Assembly (NCBI GenBank): GCA_030549495.1
Contig: JAUIRK010001056.1
Coordinates: 859,501-923,500, forward strand
Direction: 5' to 3'
Source of the DNA: Nectonema munidae
Lineage: Eukaryota > Nematomorpha > Nectonematoida > Nectonematidae
DNA length: 64,000 nt
In this document: positions 22,680 to 34,827 of the stretch, in pieces
Numbering within the stretch: the stretch's first letter is position 1
Layout: the number at the start of each line of letters is the position of its first letter
The notes under the pieces: generated by a model
Seen by the model: only the letters and a program-made list of their open reading frames with translations
Told to the model about the DNA's origin: nothing
Databases searched by the model: none
Translations under genes and position numbers: made by a program

Positions 22680-23321
22680 CTTATTATTCGGAAACATCAT
22701 GGTTTGTGTGTGATGCTTGTAATTAGGTCAGCTAAAAGAAATCACCTTTGTTTTTTAATAGCTCTCCATCTAAAAAAACCTTAATAGTCTTAATTTTGTG
22801 TGAAAGAGTTCAAGGTATTAGGTGAACAAAGTTAACTTTTCATTAATATGTAAAGATACGGTGGAGTGTTTTCATCGAGTAGCAATAATTGTGCTGCTTC
22901 TATGTAACTATGAAGAAAGGAGGCTTGATGCAGGATCGAACCTAAGATCTCGAGTTATCGAAGCCCAGTATCTAACCAACCTTACATACCTAGAAGGGAT
23001 GGGTGGACGGAGTCGCGGATTTTAAAGGGATAGGGGGCTGAGACTGTATCTAATATAATTTAGAAGTAGGATGCGGTTATTTTTATGTATTAAAAAGTTT
23101 TTTTAAGTATTTAAATAAAGAAAAAATAAAGTTTACTTTTTGTAAGCACATGGGGTGACGCTTCTTTAGTTAAACTCGGAAGTGAAGAGTCGGCGTTTAA
23201 TTTATTAAATTTTAAGTATTTGCTTTCAGAGTCGAAGTCGTATTTTTAAGTACCTGGAATCGGATTTTTGTAAGTACTAGGAGTCGAAATCGGAGTCCGA
23301 AACATTCGCTTCGCATCCCAG
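22680..23321. repeat. Left 642-bp direct repeat flanking the LINE
   Basis: This is almost identical (about five or six differences) to 26264-26906, and the two lie exactly at the borders of the LINE at 23322-26263. The unit contains a SINE (22850-22989) and, to its right, a stretch with AGTCGAAGTCG-type motifs that may be a separate old transposon. Its nature (giant target duplication or older tandem duplication) is discussed in the findings. Confidence 0.93.
22850..22989 (-). repeat. tRNA-derived SINE inside the left direct repeat
   Basis: Same family as 2266-2408: a tRNA-like head on the minus strand with B-box GGTTCGATCCTGC (near 22928-22940), then the shared body ending near TCGATGAAAACACTCC. 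Confidence 0.8.
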
Positions 23322-23339
23322 CCCTGATTAATAGATAAT

Positions 23340-23546
23340 ATGATTAATTGCGGACTTGGCCACTCTTCCGAAAATTGTGATGTTAAATGTACTGAAAATA
23401 AATATTTCTGTAGATTGTGCGCTGATAGAAAGCTGGATCATAATCACATTGCTAATTCCACCTCTTGTACTACTCTGATTAATATGAAATTATCGCTTTT
23501 CAATAAGGAAATTGATACTCTGAAAGTTTTTGTTGACTCTCCTTAA
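23340..23546 (+). pseudogene. LINE ORF1, C-terminal zinc-knuckle part
   Basis: The 68-residue open stretch holds the Cys/His-rich end of an ORF1 nucleic-acid-binding protein: CGLGHSSENC, CTENKYFCRLC and a closing H..H....C group, consistent with two or three CCHC knuckles. The upstream part of ORF1 is missing because the LINE is 5'-truncated. Its TAA stop (23544-23546) is followed with no gap by the ATG of ORF2, an arrangement compatible with termination-reinitiation. Confidence 0.7.
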
Positions 23547-26109
23547 ATGGTTAACATGAAAATTCATGATTTGTTTGACTCATTAGTTTTTGATGACATT
23601 GATAAATCAACACTTTTTCGTACCAAGTCTATTTTTCCACAAACAGTTGACGTGGTTTCTTCTTTCTATAATTTACATTCTCTTAAAATTTTTCACGTCA
23701 ATATTCAAAGTATGAGTTCTAACTTTGATACTCTTCAAGTTTTCCTCTCTTCTCTAAGTTTCAGTTTCGACTTTATCTGTTTATCAGAAATTTGGCAGTT
23801 AAATTCATTAAGTTTTTCTTTACCCGGATTTAAACTTGTAACTTACGAGCGTCATAGAAAGGGCGGAAGTGTTGCAATTTTCTACAAGACTAAATTTTTC
23901 TTAACATCATTTTCTCAGTCTTCAGACGAAAATGATTTTGATTATATAACAACCAAATTCAATATTTTTAATCAAATTTTGAATCTCTCAGTCTTTTATC
24001 GGCCTCCTTCGACCAGCATTACTGAGTTTATTCGATTTTTTTCCAACTTTCTTTCAACGCTTGATTCAATTTCACAAAATATAATATGCGGTGATTTTAA
24101 TATTAATCTGCTAAATTGTCATGTTTGTGCGCATTCTTTTAATTTTTTGACATTACTTTTGAGTAATAATTACTTACCCGGCATTACCAAGATCACTCGG
24201 CATTCCAGCACACTTATAGATAATATATTTTTTAATATTGATTCATCATATGAATCATTCTACATTCTGTCAGATTTTTCGGATCATTACAGTAATATTG
24301 TTTGTTTCAAAAATTTCTTCTTGAATTCTAACGCGACAGCTAATACTCCATACAAACGAAGTTTTTCAATGAAGTGCTACCAAATTTTTTTCGATAATAT
24401 TGTTAAAACAGATTTCTCATCTCTATTGGATATTGATATTGACTTTATGTGCGTCTACAGAAGGGTGTTCGATCTATCTTTTCTTTTAATACCTTGTGCA
24501 CCCAGTTCTTTTAGAAGTCCGTGGTTTTCTGCTAAGCTAATGAAGCTCAAAAAAACAAAGTAATTTTACTATAAAAAGTATAGAAGCAATCCATCTCACT
24601 TCCAAAACGAGATTAATTATAAAAACTATTTGAAATTTTACAAATATCAAATCAAAATTGCTAAGGTAACATACTATTCTAGCAGACTTCGAGATTGCAA
24701 AAAAAAATATGTGGAAAGAAATAAATAAAATATTAGTTGTGAAAAATAAAAATACACCTAATTATCATTGTGAAGATTTCGTTCCTGCCCTTTTACAAAA
24801 TAAAGACACTACTCATGTTGAGTGCTTTTCTTTTGTTGATAAAACAGTTCCCTTTAATTCAAAAACTTTTTTTCCTTCTACAATCGAGTTGAATGACATA
24901 TACATAGCAATTGCTTCACTGAAAAATAAAAAATCTAGTGGAGATGATGAAATTAATTTAAGAATTGTCAATTTGTCTTTACCATTAATCATAAATATAC
25001 TTGTATATCTATTCAATTTTTCTCTTCGCTCTTGTACTTTTCCTACTTGTTTTAAACTGGCTAAAATAATACCAATCCCAAAAAATGGCAAAAAATTATC
25101 TGTAAATAATTTTAGACCTATATCCTTACTTCTCGTGTTTTCAAAAATATTTGAAAAAATCATCTCAAGTAAAATGATTTCGTTCATTACCAGATACCGG
25201 TTACTGTCTACTCAGCAGTTTGCCTTTCTCCGAGGTTCCTCTACTGAAAAAGCATTACTCCACTTTTGTGCTGAAGTAAGTGAATGTTTTCATCGCGACA
25301 GATTTTCTTTAGCCGTCTTCATTCACTTTAAAAAGGATTTTGATTCGGTGAATCATAAAATCTTAATTTATAAATTATCCAGACTTGGCTTTCGATCTGA
25401 TTTCAAAAAATGCATTTCCGACTATTTGATGGATAGACGCTTCCTTCTTTCGAATCATTTTTCTTCATCTCCAACTTTTCCCATTTTTAAAGGAGTTCCA
25501 CAAGGTTCCATACTGAGACCTCTACTATTTTTGTTATATATTAATGATTTACCCAATTTCCTCTCTAACAGTTGCATACCCTATGTGTATGCTGATGATG
25601 TAACCTTACTTTTTAAGTCTTCCAATTCTAAATTTGATTATAATGTTGTTAATCAGTCTCTCTATAATGTTTCTCTCTGGTCAAAAATGAACATGTTGAG
25701 CATAAATAATGATAAATCCAACTTTATAATATTTTATTCAACTTGCGTCAGAAACGATATGGCATTAAAAATTGGCGAGTATACTTTGATAAGATTGTCT
25801 GAAATCAAATTCTTGGGAGTAATTCTAACTGAAAAACTTTCTTGGAATCTACACACTAGAGCGGTTATCACAAAATTATCACGATATTGTGGAGTCTTCA
25901 ACAAAATAGAGCAACTTATTTCTCCTGAAGTACTTAAAATACTTTATTATGCATATATATTTCCTCATATTAAATATACAAACTTATTATGGGGCAGTTC
26001 TAACCATACACTGTTGCATAAAATCAATTCTCTTCAAAAAAAAGTTTTTTCTAATGTCAACAAAAGGCTTATCACAGAGGTACAGTACTTAAGTGTTCAT
26101 CAAATCTGA
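23547..26109 (+). pseudogene. LINE ORF2: AP-endonuclease and reverse transcriptase, two breaks
   Basis: The first part (to 24563) is an AP-like endonuclease: FHVNIQSM with the catalytic Asn, FICLSEIW with the catalytic Glu, IICGDFNINLL and SDHYSNIV with the terminal catalytic His. A TAA at 24561-24563 interrupts it. The frame then continues to about 24700, where a +1 shift at an A run leads into the second open stretch (24709-26109). That stretch is the reverse transcriptase: IPIPKNGKKLSVNNFRPIS, VFIHFKKDFDSVNHKIL, GVPQGSILRPLLF and YVYADDVTLLF, followed by a thumb and connection. Only one stop and one frameshift were found across the roughly 850 codons, so the copy is fairly young. Confidence 0.9.
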
Positions 26110-26263
26110 AATTGTTTCAACTGAAGATCTTCCATCTCGACGGATTCACTTCCCTTTGGATTCCTTCAGAAGAAGACGAATTATTTATGATGCACTCCAA
26201 ATTTTTTTTGTTTTTTTTTTGCTATACTCGATTTGTTTTTTGTCAATAAATTTTACTTACTTA

Positions 26264-26906
26264 CTTATTATTCGGAAACATCATTGTTTGTGTGTGATGC
26301 TTGTAATTAGGTCAGTTAAAAGAAATCACCTTTGTTTTTTAATAGCTCTCCATCTAAAAAAACCTTAATAGTCTTAATTTTGTGTGAAAGAGTTCAAGGT
26401 ATCAGGTGAACAAAGTTAACTTTTCATTAATAGGTAAAGATACGGTGGAGTGTTTTCATCGAGTAGCAATAATTGTGCTGCTTCTATGTAACTATGAAGA
26501 AAGGAGGCTTGATGCAGGATCGAACCATGAGATCTCGAGTTATCGAAGCCCAGTATCTAACCAACCTTACATACCTAGAAGGGATGGGTGGACGGAGTCG
26601 CGGATTTTAAAGGGATAGGGGGCTGAGACTGTATCTAATATAATTTAGAAGTAGGATGCGGTTATTTTTATGTATTAAAAAGTTTTTTTAAGTATTTAAA
26701 TAAAGAAAAAATAAAGTTTACTTTTTGTAAGCACATGGGGTGACGCTTCTTTAGTTAAACTCGGAAGTGAAGAGTCGGCGTTTAATTTATTAAATTTTAA
26801 GTATTTGCTTTCAGAGTCGAAGTCGTATTTTTAAGTACCTGGAATCGGATTTTTGTAAGTACTAGGAGTCGAAATCGGAGTCCGAAACATTCGCTTCGCA
26901 TCCCAG
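26264..26906. repeat. Right 643-bp direct repeat flanking the LINE
   Basis: Near-identical partner of 22680-23321, directly following the LINE 3' tail. One internal 1-bp length difference and about five substitutions separate the copies. Confidence 0.93.
26433..26574 (-). repeat. tRNA-derived SINE inside the right direct repeat
   Basis: Second copy of the SINE carried within the duplicated 643-bp unit; same boxes and body as 22850-22989. Confidence 0.8.
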
Positions 26907-28672
26907 ATAGATCAAATTTTTTGCAAATAATCTACATTTTGTATAAAAATTTTAAACGTTCACAAAGCTTTTAAATTTTAAAATGTCTTTTATGTATTGA
27001 AGTGTTCACAAAGCAAATAAATAAAAGATTAATTCCAATTTGAGATGTATTTATAAAGTGAAAAAAATAATAAGTTAAAAAAATTGGTGACTTAAATTGA
27101 CCATCTATTAAAAAGAGAAAATTTATCTTTACTTTCAAATCATGGCGCCAAGCAAGACGTTTTAGCTAGCTAACTACGCAAAGTGCTATTTCGATTTGTG
27201 TCCTACTATATCCAGGAAATTTTATGTGTCTAGTTTTGCTCAAATTTCCCACAATACCTTGGGGGTTGTGGAAAATATTCTGAAAAAATTTAAGGAAGAC
27301 ACCTTGGTAGAAAGGCAATAAATTACTAATAAAAGAATCCTTGCAGGCTGTTTTGTTTCATATTATGCGGAAAAAAAGTAATCTTCCATTTTTACTATAA
27401 AAGATGCGTTTGATCTATATAGGAATACGAATTTGAAGATGAGCCCAAGTGGTATACGAAACTACATCAAAAAAAAGAAATTATAAACATATGAAAAAGG
27501 GAAGCAAATATCCACGTATGTACAGAGAAACTTCTCTACATTGAACACGCTAAAGACTCAATAAAGGTATTCACTAATGCAGGTTTTACTGTCTATGATC
27601 TTCTCCAAGATTCAAAGGCAACACCAGTGAAAGATAAATTCCAGTGATTAAAAAGCTTTTGTCAAAAGATCACACCTTTTCAACAGAGAATTCAATATTA
27701 ATTAATTGGGAAAAACGATTGATTATTATAGAAAAAATTTTCGGCCAATTTTATACGAATCAGTTCTACTTTTTAAGTTGTTATATCAATTTTTGAATGA
27801 TTTATTAGACAAGAGTCTGAACATCCTTATTGACGAATTAACAACGCCCACAACTAAAAATCTATCGTCTTATTTTTAGTCATTAAGGAATTTAAGAAAG
27901 AGAGTAATACTTAAAAAGCCAAAAAAGAAAGAATTAGAAAAAAAGAGAGCAAATTTATGTTGATTTTATCACAGATGATTTTTTATATGAAATTATTTAT
28001 CATTTGCAATTAAAATTCTTCTAAAATAATAAAATGGAATGATTTAAAATGAAAAATGAAGTCACTTGCGTAAAATTAAAAGACAAAAATGTGTACAATA
28101 TATAGCGAAAAGAAAAATAACAAATGCAAGGATGTTTAAAAAATACAAAAAGCATAGAAAAGATGCAATATAGGTCAAGAAGATGCGAACTTAAAACACA
28201 CATTGACATTGCACGTGTAGACCTTGTGAAAATGAGATTTATAATAGCGCTATGATAATAATAAATTTAGATAAAAACAGAAAGACACCTTCTTATACAG
28301 CATTTATTGAATGATCATCGATCAATAATTTTATAAGTCAATAGCGATCACTCATGGGGTGATGAGACCAAAGTGGGAGTGACAGAGAGTGCCAATAGTT
28401 CTGTAGGGGGTTCAAATTTCATGCAATCAAGTATATCATGTTTTGGGTATCACTCAAATATTCAATTTAAACTCTATTACTTCCATTTTATAAAAATTTT
28501 CCAATTATATACTCATTGAAAAGAAACCACATATGAAGTTTATTAAATTTTTATAAGTTCCTTTTGAGCGCATAGTAATCGAGGAATATTTTTAATTTTT
28601 TGTTAAAAAGTTGAGTGCCAAAATAGTATAAGTTCAATGATATGATAAATTCACATATGTTAATCTAGAGCA
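26907..28672. other. AT-rich stretch with unassigned decayed coding-like patches
   Basis: Between about 27140 and 27650 plus-strand frames read as scattered coding-like pieces, for example MAPSKTF, FKEDTLVERQ, DAFDLYRNTNLKMSPSGIR and LLYIEHAKDSIKVFTNAG, separated by stops and frame changes. This looks like an old transposase or retrocopy but no family is recognised. Nothing else was supported. Confidence 0.3.
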
Positions 28673-28680
28673 GCCTTTTT

Positions 28681-29162
28681 CAAACTGTGGGTCTCGACCC
28701 TTCATTGGGTCGCATGAAAAATAAAATTGGTCGTGACAAAAAAAAAAGGAAATCAAGAGAGAGCAAAGTGAAGAAAATCAAAAAGTATTAATATTTTATT
28801 CATACAAATAAATGAAACAATGTGCAAAACATAAAAAAATACCTACATAAATTGTCGGTGCTGAATAAACGAACCTAGTGATCAGAGTTCGTCCTTTTTA
28901 CACCTAAGCTCTGAAGGCAGCATACAGCCCTCAGCCTCTTGTTTTGCTGCCTTCACATAGTAAAGTTTGAGGAAAAAAAGGCTAACAATCTCATATTATA
29001 AAATAGTCAAAATTTCGCAAATTTATTAATTTTATGATATATATATATGCAGCAATTTGGATTAAGTGCTTTTTATAAAAATCGATTTGCTTTTCGTGAG
29101 GCCCTCTAGAGCAATGTTGGTTCTTAATTTGGCCTTTTGTTATAAAAGGTTGAGAACCACTG
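28681..29162. mobile_element. Non-autonomous hAT element (482 bp)
   Basis: Ends CAGCCTTTTTCAAACTGTGG and (inverted) CAGTGGTTCTCAACCTTTTA are flanked by the perfect 8-bp direct repeat ATCTAGAG (28673-28680 and 29163-29170). A sub-terminal palindromic pair around GGGTCTCGACCC / GGGTCGC is typical of hAT ends of this type. No transposase is encoded; it looks like an internally deleted derivative. Confidence 0.87.
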
Positions 29163-29170
29163 ATCTAGAG

Positions 29171-31765
29171 AGCTCTTGGCATCTGACTTGATCAAATATA
29201 ATTTTATATAACTACTTAGTAATTCTAGTGTTAAAGTTTTACTGATATATTGTTTCTCAAATAAAAAATACTACATTGCTTACCGCGCAAAATAGATACG
29301 TTTCCGTTAACATTTTAGGATTTACGAAAGTGTTTCATCGATGGAAAAAGTTTAGAAAACCGCGATTTTTAGACAATAAATAAATAACTTCAAATCTGTT
29401 CACTTAATCAGTCTAGGAACAAAATATTAAGGAACGAATCCATATCCATGCATTATAAAGAATGTATTTATATGGAAAATCTAAATAAATATCAGGCAAT
29501 TCGAAAAATTGTGCATTGCAACAATCAACGTATCTAAAAGTCGTATAGCATTGCTGAACCATTGCGCACACATCCAAATTCTCTGACTTTTCCTGATTTC
29601 TAAGTTTTTGGGGTTTGCTGCAAACATTGAATAAGTAACTGTGAATATTGGATATAAAAAAATCTAACATTCTCTATACCCATAATTAGGAAAGCGCTAT
29701 AATATACATCCATTATCTCCCAGATATGTATGGTAGAAATGGATGCAATGCTGCAAATAAAATTTTCAGTAATGAAAACCGTATAAGGCAGTGAGTTGGG
29801 GAATTTTTTAGTAAAATGGGAGAGAAAAATTAAAAAATGAAGGTCCTGGAGCGGATCACAAACACCAACTCTCTGTATATAACATCTAAAGTGGATATGG
29901 GACGATCAAATCGGAATCAAGAATCGTAAGAGCCGTAGTTTTTCAAATATCGCTGAAAAGATGCCAAGATGTCTGGAATAATAAGGCGTATAGAGTGTTG
30001 AAAGGATCAAATTAAGCTGTTATAAGCAATTTTAAGAAGATGTTCTAAGTATTTGCAAAGTTAAGTTATTTGCTGAAGGTCCCTAACCCCCGTGAATAAC
30101 AGGGGCTTCTATATGACCTTTTTCACATAAAATTTTGGAGTGTAATTTAGATATTAATTTTTGCGGTTTTGGCATTTGCTTGTACCTCAGGACTTCGAAA
30201 TTTTAACTGAAAACTTTCTTCTCGATGTGATCTTAGAATTATTTAGAAGTTAGCTTGAGGTTCGCTAGAAACTACTAAACGCTTTATAATGACATCACGT
30301 TTAAAATAATCGTAAACCAGGCGTATATATTTTTCATTTATTACGTCTCAGAATAATTATCCTTTGTCAAAAACTTTAAATCCATAGTGAGATTTTTTGG
30401 AATGTGGATTTTAATGTTCATTTTATTATCACACATTTTTTGGAGTGTGAAACTTCCAAAGCTTTGAAGAAATTTCTTAATATCCTTTTTATAGCCGAAA
30501 TTTTGTCATTATGAGCTTACAATTCATTTTGTCAAAACATAGAAAAAAATAATTACAACATTCCAAAACAATATTTCCATACTTTTTAGTAAATAAAAAC
30601 AAATGTCTCTTTTCTGATATTTCTGTCATCTGATATAAATTATGGAAGAAAAAACATGAAAGGTCTTTTATTTCAAATTTTTCATTGCAATATTTTAAAC
30701 AAATCCAACAAGCTTATTTAAGAAAAACAAAAAGATCCCTTGGATGCGATATCAAAAACTAAAAAAATAATGTGTATTTAAAATTTACCTGGGTTCTGTG
30801 TATTTATACACATATGCGGTTATGAATATATAGAAGTAGAGTACAGTGCGGATACTGATAAGGATAAGTTCTACTGCAGACATTATCCAAATGCTCATCA
30901 CACCATATGCTGCTCACGAATTTCTTTTTTTCAATAAATTCCAAATTCACATACGCTTCAAATGGGCGCATGATGAATGAAGGATGTGTTGTATCTTGGA
31001 AAACATATATTACAAATTTACATTTGAAATTTTTATATAGCAAAGCAATGCAAATTGCATTAGAGCTTCAAACATCTTACGGCTTCTTTTTCTAATTCTA
31101 ATAGATAAAGGATAACGTTTCATTAATTTAAAAACTAAAATCTATTAGTCAAAAAAATGAATTGATCATTTTTCATATTTTATCTAAATATTGAGAATAG
31201 AGTTCAAGACTGAGTAGGAAATGATCTTGAGTAATTTATAAGCAACGGTTTCCAAACTAAGATGCACAAACTTTTATAAAGGAAGGCGCAAGGAGTTCAA
31301 TGGAAATTAAAATTCATATAAAAAGTTCAAAACTTCTCTTTTTTTTATAATTAAAATTATTTAAAAAAACAAAATAAAAACAAATTTAAAACATTTCGAG
31401 CTTCAAGTTATTATTCCCCACTTTTTTATATCTGCATTTTAAACTATTTTCTGATTAACGTAATTATTTTAAATTTTTTGTCTTTTAATTTCTATTACGT
31501 CTTCTTTTGACATAATTGTAAATTATATTTTGGAATAAACAGATATAATTTTGCCTGGTAATTAAAAGGGTTCGCTAATAATGAGGCTTTACCACTAATA
31601 TTAGTGAAAAACAAATGACTTCTAAAACAAAGAATTTATCTCTATCTTTCAAAGACGCGCATCTCAAATTCGGTGATTCATTATAGAGATTTCAAAGAAA
31701 AAATTCTTCCAGTTTCACAAAAAAATTTAAGGATGTGCTTTAGTTACTTACTTATGTGTTATATA
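29171..31765. other. AT-rich stretch, nothing identified
   Basis: No recognisable gene, RNA or transposon. Short open frames only. Confidence 0.4.
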
Positions 31766-31850
31766 TCATCATCATCATCATCATCATCCATTCTGCCTTC
31801 TAGGCCTGGTTATTGTTCCCAAAGAGTCGGGGTCAACCAGTTGTGTTATA
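31766..31850 (-). repeat. Possible RTE-type LINE or SINE 3' end with (GAT)n tail
   Basis: On the minus strand a less AT-rich stretch (GTTGACCCCGACTCTTTGGG ... GGCAGAATG) runs directly into about eight GAT units. A short 3' piece ending in a trinucleotide tail is usual for RTE-clade elements and their SINEs. No coding part is present, so the call is tentative. Confidence 0.35.
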
Positions 31851-32091
31851 TATAATATACAAAAATTTATTGCTTTGTGAATAGTATACAAATTACAGGA
31901 AAGTTAACAAGAAGGTATATAGAATAATATTTCATGTTTTAAAGTGATTTTGGTCATTATCCTATAATCATGAATGGGAGGGAATCAAGTCTTTATTCAC
32001 ATAAAAAATTGAGAAATTGCTGCGTGAAAATCTTTGTTATCTATCATGATAATGGAAAACAAAAATGTATATTTTGTATAAAAAGATCGAT

Positions 32092-32283
32092 ACTTTTTTT
32101 GTCAAAAAAAACATAAAAAGATGGGATTATAATAAAAAAAAAGTTAAAACTTATTTTAAACTTTTTTTGTCAAAAAAACATAAAAAGATGGAATTATAAT
32201 AAAAAAAAAAGTTAAAATAAACTTTTTTTGTCAAAAAAAAAACATAAAAAGATGGGATTATAATAAAAAAAAAGTTAAAAAAA
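32092..32283. repeat. Three tandem copies of a unit of about 60-65 bp
   Basis: Units begin near 32092, 32160 and 32220, each with CTTTTTTTGTCAAAAAAA, then ACATAAAAAGATGG, then ATTATAATAAAAAAAA and AGTTAAAA. Copies differ mainly in the lengths of the A runs. Confidence 0.88.
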
Positions 32284-32289
32284 ATTTCC

Positions 32290-34820
32290 CAGATAGTAGT
32301 TTTTTCGTTTTTAGGACCATCTGCTCTTACAGGCCTTTTTCTAATGCTTATAATCAGAGTCCTACCATTTTCTGAATTTCATTCCCATTCATACTGTATA
32401 AATTTTGATCCTCACCCAAAATTCTTCATTATAACTTTTCAATTTTGTGTCTGAAATTGATTTTAGTTGAGTAGAGACTTGAAATTTAAAAATATTTTCA
32501 TAATTTATTGCAAAAAAGCAAAGAATACGGCCATTTTTCTTATATTAAAATGATTTTTGAACATATGATTGCGTTTTTACTTCCTACAACACAATAAAGA
32601 ACCTAAGCAATGTGCATGCATTCATTAAAAATACATTATTTTAGGAAACTCATTCATCACAAATATCATGAATGGGATTTGAATTGCACACATTACGCAC
32701 AATATGCAAAAGAGATAGTGGAGTAAAATTCAGCGTTCCGTGTTTGTTGTAAGTAAAATATTGTCCGATGTACTAAGGTCAACCTCTATTCTAGTTTTGA
32801 GAAAAAGAAATTTATATAATAATAATCATTCATGATGTCTATAAAAAAGGTACTTGAAATTTACATTTTTGAAAAGACAATTTTAACAAAATTCTGTTTG
32901 CATTCAAAACTATTTTTTCAAGCATACATTTATTTGAATTCTTACCAAGGTTAAAGTTTATTTTAATACGAACAAAAATTATACACAAGGGAAAATAGAC
33001 AAAGATTATACATATAACAAATAGGAAAAGCATTTTATTTTTAAATTAACCAATTAAAAACGCACAAAAAATAAATAAATGAAAATGATAGTGTATGTTG
33101 TAAGTAATCATATCAATTTAAAGCAACATAACAGTAAAAAGAGAGTGGACGTTACTGACTTTTAACTGTCCTAAAATTAGGCATTTCATTTCATTTTTTT
33201 ATCTCCAAATTCAAAGTGTGTAAGATTGCTTTTGAAACATCAGTTATAAATTACTGAGTTCGTTTTCAGTCGATAACTAATGTTAAAAGTGTGATGACAT
33301 GTACCATATTTCAAGGTCGTTTGCGAATGTCCATTTTAGGTATAGTTATTGAAAGACGTCATGTTTTGAGCCGTTTTCTGAGTTGCAAAAACTCAAGGAA
33401 GCGATAAACATTTTTTATATTGAGTTTTTGCAACTTTGAGCAGTAAAGACAGTATCAATGAATTTATTTGTACTCCAACAATTATGAATATAAAATTATT
33501 ATTAAAATTGGAGACGCAAGGATTATTACGACACCGACTCTTTCCCAAAACATACAACTCCAACGACTGCGACACCAGACCATGTATCTAGGAAGTTAGT
33601 AGTTTCAACCCAAATTAACTTTTTCTTGCAACATTTCAATTTTTTGTATTGTTAAAACTTATTTAACATGTTAAAAGACAACTTGACCAAGGATTAAAAT
33701 TAAGAAAGTTCTAACCATAAAATCACATTTACGGGATCGAAATGATTCTTTTCCAAGAACTGGGAAATTATCGTTTTAAACAAGGAACAAGACAAAGCTG
33801 ACATTAAAAAAAAGATGTAGAAAAAGCACAAATGTCAGCTTGAAATTCATAAAGTTTACAGATATATACTAAATAGATGAAATAAAATTCCTTCTAATAA
33901 ACACGAGATCTGAAAAATTTGGGCACTGAAAATACTAATTAAAGTGTGGGACAGGAGTTGGAAACTTAAATTTCATTTGGATTCGCTTAAGAGAGACCAA
34001 AAAAAAATTCGGAGACAAAACGTATATTGCAGATTTCTGATACATATCGAGAAGACAGGCTCAACAAATATCATAATTGTATATGTTCCATCTCCTCAAT
34101 GTATTTTTAAAAGTAAAAAAGCCTTAAACTCTTTTGGATTAGAACAAATATAAAAATACTATAAAATTGTTAAGGACAGTAACGTAGCCAGTAATTTTAT
34201 TTGGAAGGACAAAATGGGGCATTACCCTCTGTGTTTACTTATACACACATTGAAAACAAAAAGTGGTTACACTAACTAGTTTAAATCGTTACTGTAACAA
34301 ACAATCAATGCATAACTTTATTATTCATGGTAATTAAAATACCATTGAAGTAGTAAATTCACTTGCAATGAGGTAAAACATCTGGCTGAAAAATCATCTT
34401 AAACGGAAGATTTTTAAGTTCTCTATATCATTAATATATTATCCAAATACTGGTATTGCTGGCATAACAGAAAAGTATTGTAAATATTTATTTATTCAAA
34501 AATTTTAGTAAAGGCTCTCAATTGAAATAAAATTCCTATAAAAATGGTAAAACTTGATTTTACCACTTTTTGTTGACTTCTATAGTTGTGAATTTACGAC
34601 TTTCTATTTTCAGTGATTTGGTCTAAAACCATAGTAGCAAATTTAGCTTTCTACTCGTTATGCTTATGAGCTCCTTTGTCAATCTGTGTCTTTCCATTTT
34701 TTTAACATTGAGCTGACAAAATATTGAGAATTTGGACTGTAGCTGACCATTATAACTATTTTGACTTTGCAGGACAAAACGGTTGGATCATTGCAAAGCA
34801 TGATTTTGATCCTTATCCAC
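32290..34820. other. AT-rich stretch, nothing identified
   Basis: Short open frames only, none with a recognisable domain. Confidence 0.4.
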
Positions 34821-34827
34821 GTGTTAA

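Larger units (their letters stand above)
23322..26263 (+). mobile_element. CR1/L2-like LINE, 5'-truncated
   Basis: The element runs from inside ORF1 to a 3' end with a short TTAC repeat (ATTTTACTTACTTA). It carries the end of ORF1, a complete endonuclease-reverse transcriptase ORF2 with two breaks, and a 3' UTR of about 150 bp. The motif set (SSTLIDNIFFN in the endonuclease; NNFRPISLL and PQGSIL in the RT) suits the CR1/L2/Jockey group; I cannot place the clade more finely. It is bordered on both sides by the 642-643-bp direct repeats. Confidence 0.9.
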
